Below, piece after piece: positions 36,661 to 43,932 of a stretch of 64,000 bases of DNA. Made by a program: the position numbers and the translations under genes. Under the pieces are notes generated by a model. It did not search any database. It was given only the letters and a program-made list of their open reading frames with translations, and had not been told where the DNA came from. This DNA is from an uncultured Azohydromonas sp. (lineage in GTDB: Bacteria > Pseudomonadota > Gammaproteobacteria > Burkholderiales > Burkholderiaceae_C), in assembly GCF_937926365.1 (NCBI RefSeq), contig NZ_CALAOH010000053.1:1-64000 (forward strand), written 5' to 3'. Position 1 is the first letter of the stretch, and each line of letters starts with the position of its first letter.

Positions 36661-36680
36661 CTGTCATCGCCGTGACACAC
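36661..36680 (+). promoter_or_regulatory. Pho-box-like site upstream of pstS
   Basis: CTGTCATCGCCGTGACAC at 36661-36678 carries a consensus first half-site and a degenerate second half-site 11 bases later. It lies about 46 bases before the pstS ATG and is nearly identical to the 31111 site. Confidence 0.6.
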
Positions 36681-36725
36681 GCCGCAACGAAGCTGGCGCC
36701 ATCCGCTTTTCACCCAGGAGCCGTG

Positions 36726-37769
36726 ATGAATCGCATTGCCTTCACCCTGCCGCTGCTGTCCGCAGCCCTGTTCGTCGCCACCACCGGCAACGCCGCCGCC
36801 CAGGACGTCACCGGTGCGGGCGCTACCTTCCCCGCGCCGATCTACGCCAAGTGGGCCGAGGCCTACCACAAGGCCACCGGCGTGCGCGTGAACTACCAGT
36901 CCGTCGGATCGGGCGCCGGCATCAAGCAGACCAAGGCCAGGACAGTGGACTTCGGCGCCTCCGACATGCCGCTCAAGGACGAGGAGCTGGCCGCCGAGGG
37001 CCTGCTGCAGTTCCCCACCGCCATCGGCGGCGTGGTGCCGGTGGTCAACGTCCAGGGCCTGCAGCCCGGCCAGTTGAAGCTCACCGGCCAGGTGCTGGGC
37101 GACATCTACCTGGGCAAGATCACCAAGTGGAACGACCCCGCGCTCGCCGCTATCAACCCCGGCGTGAGCCTGCCCGATGCGCCCATCGCCGTGGTGCGCC
37201 GCGCCGACGGCTCGGGCACGAGCTTCCTGTTCACCAACTACCTGTCCAAGGTCAACGCCGACTGGAAGGCCAAGGTGGGCGAGGGCACGGCGGTGAACTG
37301 GCCCACGGGCGCGGGCGGCAAGGGCAACGAGGGCGTGGCCGCCTTCGTGCAGCGCCTGCCGGGCGCCATCGGCTACGTCGAGTACGCCTACGTCAAGCAG
37401 AACAAGATGAGCTATGCGCTGCTGAAGAACCAGGCCGGCCACTTCGTGGCGCCGGACGACCTGACCTTCAAGGCCGCCGCCGTCGGCGCCGACTGGAACA
37501 AGAGCTTCTTCCAGGTGCTCACCGACCAGCCCGGCAAGGACGCCTGGCCCCTGACCGGGGCGACCTACATCCTCATGCACAAGACGCCCGAGAAGCCGGC
37601 CAACGCCGCCGCGGCGCTGAAGTTCTTCGATTGGGCCTACGCCAACGGCGACGCCATGGCGACCGAGCTGGAGTACGTGGCATTGCCCGCCTCCCTGAAG
37701 GCCCTGGTGCGCAAGCAATGGACGACCATCAAGAGCGCCGACGGCAAGGTGCTGGCCGCCGTCAACTGA
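36726..37769 (+). CDS. pstS: Periplasmic phosphate-binding protein
   Basis: 347 residues with a signal peptide (MNRIAFTLPLLSAALFVATTGNAAAQ). Phosphate-pocket motifs of PstS are intact: VTGAGATFPAPIYAKWAEAY, FGASDMPLKDEEL and VRRADGSGTSFLFTNYL. AGGAG precedes the ATG. PstS hands inorganic phosphate to PstCAB, none of which is encoded next to it; a TSUP-type permease follows instead. A GTGGTGCG/CGCACCAC hairpin (37806-37831) after the stop may end or stabilise the transcript. Confidence 0.93.
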   Translation: MNRIAFTLPLLSAALFVATTGNAAAQDVTGAGATFPAPIYAKWAEAYHKATGVRVNYQSVGSGAGIKQTKARTVDFGASDMPLKDEELAAEGLLQFPTAIGGVVPVVNVQGLQPGQLKLTGQVLGDIYLGKITKWNDPALAAINPGVSLPDAPIAVVRRADGSGTSFLFTNYLSKVNADWKAKVGEGTAVNWPTGAGGKGNEGVAAFVQRLPGAIGYVEYAYVKQNKMSYALLKNQAGHFVAPDDLTFKAAAVGADWNKSFFQVLTDQPGKDAWPLTGATYILMHKTPEKPANAAAALKFFDWAYANGDAMATELEYVALPASLKALVRKQWTTIKSADGKVLAAVN

Positions 37770-37900
37770 TGCGGACTGCTGGCGCCGGCGACGCGGGTAC
37801 GGCCGGTGGTGCGGACTCCCTCACGCACCACGAGCTTCCAACGGCGCTGAAGCTTTAAGCACGTAAAACGCATACTCAAGCTCGCAAATCTTCTTTTGGG

Positions 37901-37954
37901 TCATAAGCAGTGCAGCGTATCTTTGTGCGCTTGCTTATACAAGTCAGTCATAAG
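37901..37954. promoter_or_regulatory. AT-rich control region before the TSUP gene with ATAAG repeats
   Basis: Within the 216-base gap, TCATAAG occurs at 37901-37907 and 37948-37954, and ATAAGCA (37903-37909) pairs with TGCTTAT (37932-37938) as an inverted repeat. The segment is AT-rich compared with its flanks and lies 32-85 bases before the ATG. This suggests a regulator-bound promoter; the regulator is unknown. Confidence 0.4.
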
Positions 37955-37985
37955 GCATGAATTATCGGGCTGACCTTCCCACATC

Positions 37986-38969
37986 ATGAAAATTCGCGAC
38001 CTCGATCTCAGCGCCAGCCCGATCAACCTGCAGCACCAGGCGGCAGGTCTGCCTCCGGTGGAGGACGTCGTTTCGCACCCGGACCAGCACCCGGTGCTGC
38101 GCATGGCGATGTGGGCGGCAGTGGCGGTGCTGGCGACGCTGGTGGTGGCGGTGGTGTGGCGGCTGTTCTTCGGGGACAACGGCGGCCACAGCGGCTTCGA
38201 GCTGATCAGCGGCGCGCTGTCCAGTCCCACCTTCTGGAGCGCGCTGGCGGTGGGCTTCCTGGCGCAGGTGGTGGACGGCGCGCTGGGCATGGCTTACGGC
38301 ATCACGGCCACCACGTTCCTGCTCACGGCTGGCGCCACGCCGGCGGCGGCCAGCGCCAGCGTGCACATCGCCGAGGTCTTCACCACGGGGTTGTCGGGCA
38401 TCTCGCACGTGAAGCTGGGCAACGTCAACAAGTCGCTGTTCGTGCGGCTGCTGGTGCCGGGCATCCTGGGCGCGGTGCTGGGCGCGGTGCTGGTGACGCA
38501 GTTCGACGGCGCGGTGATGAAGCCCTTCATCTCGGCCTACCTGCTGCTGATGGGCGTGTACATCCTGCGCAAGGCCTGGCGCGGCAAGTTCAAGAACCAG
38601 CAGCAGGAGCCGCGCCACGTGGGCAAGCTGGCCCTGGTGGGCGGCTTCGTGGACGCCGCGGGCGGCGGCGGCTGGGGCCCGGTGGTCACCAGCAACATCA
38701 TCGGCGCCGGCGGCGACCCGCGCACCACCATCGGCTCGGTGAACTTCGCCGAGTTCTTCCTGACACTCTCCAGCGCCACGTCCTTCATCCTGCTGGCCGG
38801 CGAGCCCGCGACCTGGCTGATGGTGGCGGGGCTGGTGTTCGGCGGCATGTTCGCCGCGCCGCTGGCCGCGCTGCTGTGCAAGAGCCTCAAGCCGCGCACG
38901 CTGATGACGATCGTGGGCGTGCTGATCACGCTGATCAGCGCCTTCAACATCTACAAGGCGCTGCATTGA
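37986..38969 (+). CDS. TSUP (TauE/SafE) family membrane transporter
   Basis: 327 residues. A polar N-terminus of about 38 residues precedes about eight membrane helices. Two related halves each carry a TSUP-type motif, FLAQVVDGALGMAYGITATTFLL and LVGGFVDAAGGGGWGPVVTSNIIG. The family exports sulfite, sulfoacetate or similar anions, or acts in sulfur uptake. Its position behind pstS, inside a phosphate cluster, is not explained by known substrates. A strong terminator follows. Confidence 0.85.
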   Translation: MKIRDLDLSASPINLQHQAAGLPPVEDVVSHPDQHPVLRMAMWAAVAVLATLVVAVVWRLFFGDNGGHSGFELISGALSSPTFWSALAVGFLAQVVDGALGMAYGITATTFLLTAGATPAAASASVHIAEVFTTGLSGISHVKLGNVNKSLFVRLLVPGILGAVLGAVLVTQFDGAVMKPFISAYLLLMGVYILRKAWRGKFKNQQQEPRHVGKLALVGGFVDAAGGGGWGPVVTSNIIGAGGDPRTTIGSVNFAEFFLTLSSATSFILLAGEPATWLMVAGLVFGGMFAAPLAALLCKSLKPRTLMTIVGVLITLISAFNIYKALH

Positions 38970-38994
38970 AACTGCAGCCCTGAGGACCAGGACG

Positions 38995-39025
38995 ACGGCG
39001 CGGGTGTTCCCGCGCCGTTTTCATT
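38995..39025 (+). terminator. Rho-independent terminator after the TSUP gene
   Basis: A 10-bp perfect stem, 38995-39004 with 39009-39018, a TGTT loop and a TTTCATTT tail. It also lies at the 3' end of the convergent PhoB-like gene. Confidence 0.85.
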
Positions 39026-39391
39026 TCAGGCCTGCACGCCCAACGCCCCGACGTTGAGCCGGTCCCCGTCGCCGCGCCGGGTCCGGACCATGGAGCGGCC
39101 CCGGCTGCCGTCCAGGTGACGGCGCAACCGCTTGATGTGCTCGTCCACGGTACGCACGTCCACCGCGTGGTCCGGGCCCCAGGCCGCCGCGATGATCTGC
39201 TCGCGGTTGACCACGCGCCCCTGGTGCTCGACCAGGCAGCGCAGCAACTCCAGCTCCGCGCGTGGCGGCGAGATCACGGCGGTCTTGTGGCCGCGCGCCA
39301 CGCGCCCCTCGTGGCGCAGCGTGCCAAGGCCGGCCGCTTGCCGCATGGCCGTTGCGGCTGGCGCGTCCGCCGTGCGTGGCACACCTTTCAC
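39026..39391 (-). CDS. Orphan PhoB/OmpR-type winged-helix DNA-binding domain
   Basis: 121 residues from a GTG at 39391 (an ATG at 39346 is possible). The C-terminal 80 residues match the effector domain of PhoB-like response regulators: AELELLRCLVEHQGRVVNREQIIAAAWG, then VDVRTVDEHIKRLRRHLDG and MVRTRRGDGDRL. The receiver domain with its phospho-acceptor Asp is absent. The usual GTGYRF wing ending is degraded to GDGDRL. It is divergent from ppk1 and lies among Pho-type genes, so it may act as a phosphorylation-independent regulator or competitor at Pho boxes, or be a decaying fragment. Confidence 0.7.
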   Translation of the reverse strand: MKGVPRTADAPAATAMRQAAGLGTLRHEGRVARGHKTAVISPPRAELELLRCLVEHQGRVVNREQIIAAAWGPDHAVDVRTVDEHIKRLRRHLDGSRGRSMVRTRRGDGDRLNVGALGVQA

Positions 39392-39451
39392 GGAGCAGGC
39401 ACGCCCGCCTGGTCACGGAGTTGTCGCAATCGCTTCATAGAGTCCTTGCCG

Positions 39452-41590
39452 ATGAACGATTTCTCATCCACGGAGGCCGGCTCCATGCCCGTGTCCGCCG
39501 CCCCGGCCAGCGCGGCGGCCGCCGCGCCGGGCCTGGTGATGCTCGACCGCGAGAAGGCGATCCTGGCCTTCAACCGCCGGGTGCTGGCGCAGGCGCGGCG
39601 CGAGGACGTGCCGCTGCTGGAGCGGCTACGCTACGTCACGATCGTCTCCTCCAACCTGGACGAGTTCTTCGAGGTGCGCTTCGCCGACGTGATGGAAGCG
39701 GCGCGGCTGCCCGGCACCGCGGTGACCGTGGGCGAGGTGCAGGCCATCGCGGCCGAGGCGCGCGCGCTGGTGAACGAGCAGTACACCCTGTTCAACGACG
39801 AGGTGATGCCGGCGCTGGAGCGCGAAGGCCTGCGCGTGGTGCAGCACCACCAGCGCAACGCGGCGCAGCGGCGCTGGGTGGCGGGCTTCTTCCAGGCGCA
39901 GGTGCGCCCGTTGCTGGTGCCCGTGGGGCTGGACCCGGCGCACCCGTTCCCGACGGTGGCCAACAAGACGCTGAACTTCATCGTGCAGCTCGGTGGCCGC
40001 GACGCCTTCGGGCGCGAGAACGCCATCGCCATCGTCAAGGTGCCGCGCGTGCTGCCGCGCGTGATCCGGCTGCCCGATGAGGTGTCGGAGGGGCGGCAGG
40101 CCTTCGTGCTGCTCAGCAGCGTGATCCGCGCGCACCTCGACGAGCTGTTCCCCGGGCGCCAGGTGCTGGCCTTCTCGCAGTTCCGCGTCACGCGCGACTC
40201 GGAGCTGGAGGTGGACGAGGACGATGCCACCAACCTGCGCCAGGCCCTGCGCAGCGGGCTCTACACCCGCCACTTCGGCCAGGCCGTGCGGCTGGAGGTG
40301 GTGGACAGCTGCTCCGAAACGCTGGTGCAGTTCCTGCTGCAACAGTTCCAGCTGCCGCCCTGGGCGCTGTACCGCGTGGGTGGCCCGGTCAACCTGGTGC
40401 GGCTGACCGAGCTGATCGACCAGGCCGACGCGCGCGGGCTGCGCTTTCCGCCGTGGAAGCCGGCCTGGCCGGCGAGCCTGCCGCAGGGCACCTCCATCTT
40501 CGAGCGGCTGCAGCAGGGCAACGTGCTGCTGCACCATCCCTTCGAGAGCTTCGAGCCGGTGGTGCAGTTCCTGCGCGAGGCGGTGGCCGACCCCGACGTG
40601 CTGGCCATCAAGCAGACCATCTACCGCACCGGCACGGAGTCGGTGCTGATGGAACAACTGCTCGAAGCCGCGCGCCGTGGCAAGGAAGTGACGGTGGTGG
40701 TCGAGCTCAAGGCACGCTTCGACGAGGAGGCCAACATCAACTGGGCCGAGCGGCTGGAGGCCGTGGGCGCGCAGGTGGTGTACGGCATCGTGGGCCTCAA
40801 GACCCACGCCAAGCTGCTGCTGGTGACGCGGCGCGAAGGTGCCAGGACCGCCAGCGGGCGGCGCGAGGACGGCGTGCTGCGCCGCTACGCGCACCTGTCC
40901 ACCGGCAACTACAACGCGCGCACCGCGCGGCTCTACACGGACCTGGGCTGCATGACGGCCGACCCCGAGCTGACGGCGGACGCGGATGCGGTGTTCCAGC
41001 AGCTCACCGGCCAGGTGGAACTGGGCAAGCTGCACCGGCTGCTGGCCGCGCCCTTCGCGCTGCAGGCGGCCATGCTGGACCACCTGGTGCAGGTGACGCA
41101 GGCGGCGCTGCACGGGCTGCCGGCGCGGGTGGTGGTCAAGTGCAACGCGCTCACCGACCCGCTGCTCATCGACGCGCTGGTGCTGGCCAGCCGGGCCGGT
41201 GCGCGCATCGACCTGATCATCCGCGGCGCCTGCATGCTGCCGCCCGGCGTGCCGGGCCTGAGCGACCGCATCCGCGTGCGCTCGGTGGTGGGGCGCTTCC
41301 TGGAGCACACGCGCGTCTTCTACTTCCGCTGGGGCCCCGGCGACGAGGACGAGGCCTTGTATCTCAGCAGCGCCGACTGGATGAGCCGCAACATGCTGCG
41401 CCGCGTCGAGGTGGCCTGGCCGATGCGCGACCCCGTGCTGCGCCAGCGCGTCATCGACGAATGCCTGGTGCCCTACCTGCACGACACGCGCGACGCCTGG
41501 GCGCTGCAGCCTGACGGCAGCTGGCGCAGCCTGGCCGAGCCGCAGGGCATCGGGGCGCAGCAGGCGCTGATGGATCTTTACCAGGGGTGA
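39452..41590 (+). CDS. ppk1: Polyphosphate kinase 1
   Basis: 712 residues from the ATG at 39452. The N-terminal domain starts at LDREKAILAFNRRVLAQARREDVPLLERLRYVTIVSSNLDEFFEVR. The phosphorylated catalytic His is H452 in GLKTHAKLLLV, followed by YAHLSTGNYNARTARLYTDLG. The tail is the usual DEALYLSSADWMSRNMLRRVEVAWP region. It polymerises the gamma-phosphate of ATP into polyphosphate at the membrane. It is followed 6 bases later by sixA. The long frame upstream of 39452 is antisense to the PhoB-like gene. Confidence 0.95.
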   Translation: MNDFSSTEAGSMPVSAAPASAAAAAPGLVMLDREKAILAFNRRVLAQARREDVPLLERLRYVTIVSSNLDEFFEVRFADVMEAARLPGTAVTVGEVQAIAAEARALVNEQYTLFNDEVMPALEREGLRVVQHHQRNAAQRRWVAGFFQAQVRPLLVPVGLDPAHPFPTVANKTLNFIVQLGGRDAFGRENAIAIVKVPRVLPRVIRLPDEVSEGRQAFVLLSSVIRAHLDELFPGRQVLAFSQFRVTRDSELEVDEDDATNLRQALRSGLYTRHFGQAVRLEVVDSCSETLVQFLLQQFQLPPWALYRVGGPVNLVRLTELIDQADARGLRFPPWKPAWPASLPQGTSIFERLQQGNVLLHHPFESFEPVVQFLREAVADPDVLAIKQTIYRTGTESVLMEQLLEAARRGKEVTVVVELKARFDEEANINWAERLEAVGAQVVYGIVGLKTHAKLLLVTRREGARTASGRREDGVLRRYAHLSTGNYNARTARLYTDLGCMTADPELTADADAVFQQLTGQVELGKLHRLLAAPFALQAAMLDHLVQVTQAALHGLPARVVVKCNALTDPLLIDALVLASRAGARIDLIIRGACMLPPGVPGLSDRIRVRSVVGRFLEHTRVFYFRWGPGDEDEALYLSSADWMSRNMLRRVEVAWPMRDPVLRQRVIDECLVPYLHDTRDAWALQPDGSWRSLAEPQGIGAQQALMDLYQG

Positions 41591-41596
41591 AGCGAG

Positions 41597-42061
41597 ATGG
41601 ACCTGATCCTGTGGCGCCATGCCGAGGCCCATGACCTGCGCGAAGGCGAGACCAACGACCTCGCGCGCACGCTCACGCCCAAGGGCGAGCGCAACGCCGC
41701 GCGCATGGCGCACTGGCTCAACCAGGTGCTGCCGGCCACCACGCGCGTGCTGGCGAGCCCCGCGGTGCGCACGCAACAGACGGCCGCGGCGCTGGAGCGC
41801 AAGTTCAGGACCGTGGCGGCGCTGGCGCCCGACGGCTCGGTGGACGCGCTGCTGGACGCGGCGCGCTGGCCCGAGGCGCGCGAACCGGTGCTGGTGGTGG
41901 GCCACCAGCCCACGCTGGGGCTGGCGGCGGCCTGCCTGCTCTGCGGCACCGCGCAGCCCTGGAGCATCCGCAAGGGTGCCATCTGGTGGCTGCGCTGCAG
42001 GGAAAGGAACGGCGGCCAGCAGGTGGCGCTGTTGACGGTGCAGTCGCCTTCGCTGCTCTGA
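41597..42061 (+). CDS. sixA: SixA-type phosphohistidine phosphatase
   Basis: 154 residues. The motif MDLILWRHAEAHD holds the catalytic His (RHG form RHA), and the second His is in VLVVGHQPTLG. SixA-type proteins dephosphorylate histidine phosphotransfer proteins. The gene begins 6 bases after ppk1, so the two are co-transcribed, as in several betaproteobacteria. Its link to polyphosphate metabolism is not understood. Confidence 0.88.
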   Translation: MDLILWRHAEAHDLREGETNDLARTLTPKGERNAARMAHWLNQVLPATTRVLASPAVRTQQTAAALERKFRTVAALAPDGSVDALLDAARWPEAREPVLVVGHQPTLGLAAACLLCGTAQPWSIRKGAIWWLRCRERNGGQQVALLTVQSPSLL

Positions 42062-42181
42062 GCCGCGGCTGCCAAGGGTGTAGGAGAAGTCTGACCAGGA
42101 AACGCGGCGCCGTTCGATGGCGGCGCAACGGCGCGTGGAGCCCAATGGCTGCATGGCGTTTCACGAAACGAGAGGTCAAAC

Positions 42182-42709
42182 ATGAACAACAGCTCACTGA
42201 GTCCCTTTGGTGAACACTCGCTGACCCTGGTGGCCGGCGTTTTCGATGACGTGGAAAGCGCCGAGCAGGCCGCGGCCTCGCTGCGCCAGGCCCCGGGCCT
42301 GCACACCACCGTCCTTCACCCGGGCGACCGGCGCATCGGGCGCAAACTCGAACCGGAGCAGCGGGGCATCTGGCGCACGTTGTTGCGCAGTCATGCGCTG
42401 TTCATGCCCGCAGGCGCGCTGCTGGGCGTGGCCGTTGCGCTGGCGCTGGCCGCGGCGGACATCCGAGCGGTGGCCGACTCGCCCTATTTCGCCATGGGGT
42501 TCCTCGGGATGATGGGCGCCTTCTTCGGCGGCCTGGTCGCCGGGTTGCTGACGCTGCGCCCGGACCATGCCATCGTCATCCGCAAGGTGCGCGCGGCCCT
42601 GGCGCGCGGCGCCCACGCGGTGGTCGTGCACCCGATGAACGAGCTGAGGGCGCAGGCCGCCGTCGCCGCCTTGCGCCGCGCCGGCGCTGAACCGTTGCGG
42701 TCGCTGTGA
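42182..42709 (+). CDS. Small membrane protein of unknown function
   Basis: 175 residues from the ATG at 42182. An N-terminal alpha/beta part (LTLVAGVFDDVESAEQAAASLRQAPG) resembles the fold of general-stress 17M-type domains. Two hydrophobic helices follow (LFMPAGALLGVAVALALAAADI and FAMGFLGMMGAFFGGLVAGLLTL), separated by a short loop. A soluble tail ends the protein (HAVVVHPMNELRAQAAVAALRRAGAE). It lies between sixA and ppk2, 25 bases before ppk2. Function unknown. Confidence 0.7.
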   Translation: MNNSSLSPFGEHSLTLVAGVFDDVESAEQAAASLRQAPGLHTTVLHPGDRRIGRKLEPEQRGIWRTLLRSHALFMPAGALLGVAVALALAAADIRAVADSPYFAMGFLGMMGAFFGGLVAGLLTLRPDHAIVIRKVRAALARGAHAVVVHPMNELRAQAAVAALRRAGAEPLRSL

Positions 42710-42734
42710 CCGCATCCACACGGGAGCACCAGGC

Positions 42735-43565
42735 ATGAGCAGGTCCGACGACAAGCGCCTGAACGGCCTGGTGCACCGCGATCCCAAGGCGCGGATCGAC
42801 CTTTCCGGCATCGATCCGTCCTCGAAGCCCTTTTCCCAGGGCGACAAGGTCCGGGACAAGGCGGCGGTGGAGCAACTCGCCGTGCGCCTGGACGAATTGC
42901 AGAACCGCTTCTGGGCCGACCGCCGCTACAAGCTGCTGGTGGTGCTGCAAGGCACGGACGCCTCGGGCAAGGACGGCACGCTGCGCCACGTCTTCGGCCG
43001 CATGAGCCCGCTGGGCGTGCATGCCGTCTCCTGGCGCGCGCCCACCGAGGACGAGCGTGCCCGCGACTTCCTCTGGCGCATCCACCAGCGCGTGCCCGCC
43101 GCGGGCGAGATCACGGTGTTCAACCGCAGCCACTACGAGGACGTGCTGGTGCCGGCGGTCAAGGGCCAGCTCACGCCCAGGCAGCTCAAGCAGCGCTTCG
43201 CGCAGATCAACGACTTCGAGCGCATGCTCACCGAGACCGGCACCGTGGTCTGCAAGTTCATGCTGCACATCTCCAGCCAGGAGCAGCAGCGGCGGCTGCA
43301 GGCGCGGCTGGACGACCCGGCCAAGCACTGGAAATTCCTGATGGAGGACGTGGAGGCGCGCCGCCACTGGGACGACTACCAAGCGGCCTACGCCGACCTG
43401 CTCTCGGCCACGGGCACGCCCTGGGCGCCGTGGACCGTGGTGCCGGCGGACTCCAAGACGCACCGCAACCTGATGATCGCCACGCTGCTGGAGCGCGCGC
43501 TGCAGGGGCTGGAGCTGCACTACCCGGAGGGCGACCCGGCGCTGAAGGGGCTGCGCATCGAGTAG
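42735..43565 (+). CDS. ppk2: Polyphosphate kinase 2 family protein, class III-like
   Basis: 276 residues. Walker A is GTDASGKDG at residues 73-81; the Walker B/lid region reads ITVFNRSHYEDVLVP (about 126-140). The FNRSHYEDVL form, in place of FDRSWYNR, together with VHAVSWRAPTEDERARDFLWRIHQRVP, marks the class III PPK2 branch. Characterised members use polyphosphate to phosphorylate AMP as well as ADP. With ppk1 upstream, the cluster encodes both synthesis and use of polyphosphate. A strong terminator follows. Confidence 0.88.
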   Translation: MSRSDDKRLNGLVHRDPKARIDLSGIDPSSKPFSQGDKVRDKAAVEQLAVRLDELQNRFWADRRYKLLVVLQGTDASGKDGTLRHVFGRMSPLGVHAVSWRAPTEDERARDFLWRIHQRVPAAGEITVFNRSHYEDVLVPAVKGQLTPRQLKQRFAQINDFERMLTETGTVVCKFMLHISSQEQQRRLQARLDDPAKHWKFLMEDVEARRHWDDYQAAYADLLSATGTPWAPWTVVPADSKTHRNLMIATLLERALQGLELHYPEGDPALKGLRIE

Positions 43566-43932
43566 CACGGAGCCCGATCACGGACGGCGGGACGGTGGGG
43601 GTTTGAACACGCCACGCGATGCCCTGCCATGACGGGCGCCGCTGACGCCGCCATCCCTTCCAATGCCCGCGACAGCGGGCATTGCGCTTTTCGGTAATTT
43701 GTTACGCCATCGCCGATTTCTACGGCCCGCGCGCTCAACTCACTGATGCGCTGGCCGAATGACAGGGACGTCGGCCGAATGGAGTGAGCAGCACTTGAGG
43801 GAGCGCCGGGCACTCGCCCTGTGGATGTTCGTTGTTTCGCGGATTCCGCGTCAGCGGCGGGACGCGTGAGCGGCTTGCGCTGTGTAGAGACAACGCCTCA
43901 CGAGACGGTTGCCGGAAGCCTTGCGGTTCCGT
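43566..43932. other. Intergenic region between ppk2 and the diguanylate cyclase
   Basis: It contains the ppk2 terminator, listed separately, and a direct repeat GGCCGAATG at 43753-43761 and 43773-43781 (20-base period) about 150 bases before the next gene. The repeat may be a tandem regulator site. No gene was recognised. Confidence 0.45.
43661..43692 (+). terminator. Rho-independent terminator of the ppk1-sixA-ppk2 operon
   Basis: A perfect 10-bp stem, 43661-43670 with 43675-43684, and a GACA loop, followed by CGCTTTT. It lies about 95 bases after the ppk2 stop. Confidence 0.88.

Noticed and set aside
39626..42154. Minus-strand open frame of about 840 codons opposite ppk1
   Set aside because: His/Gln/Val-rich shadow of ppk1 with no family pattern.
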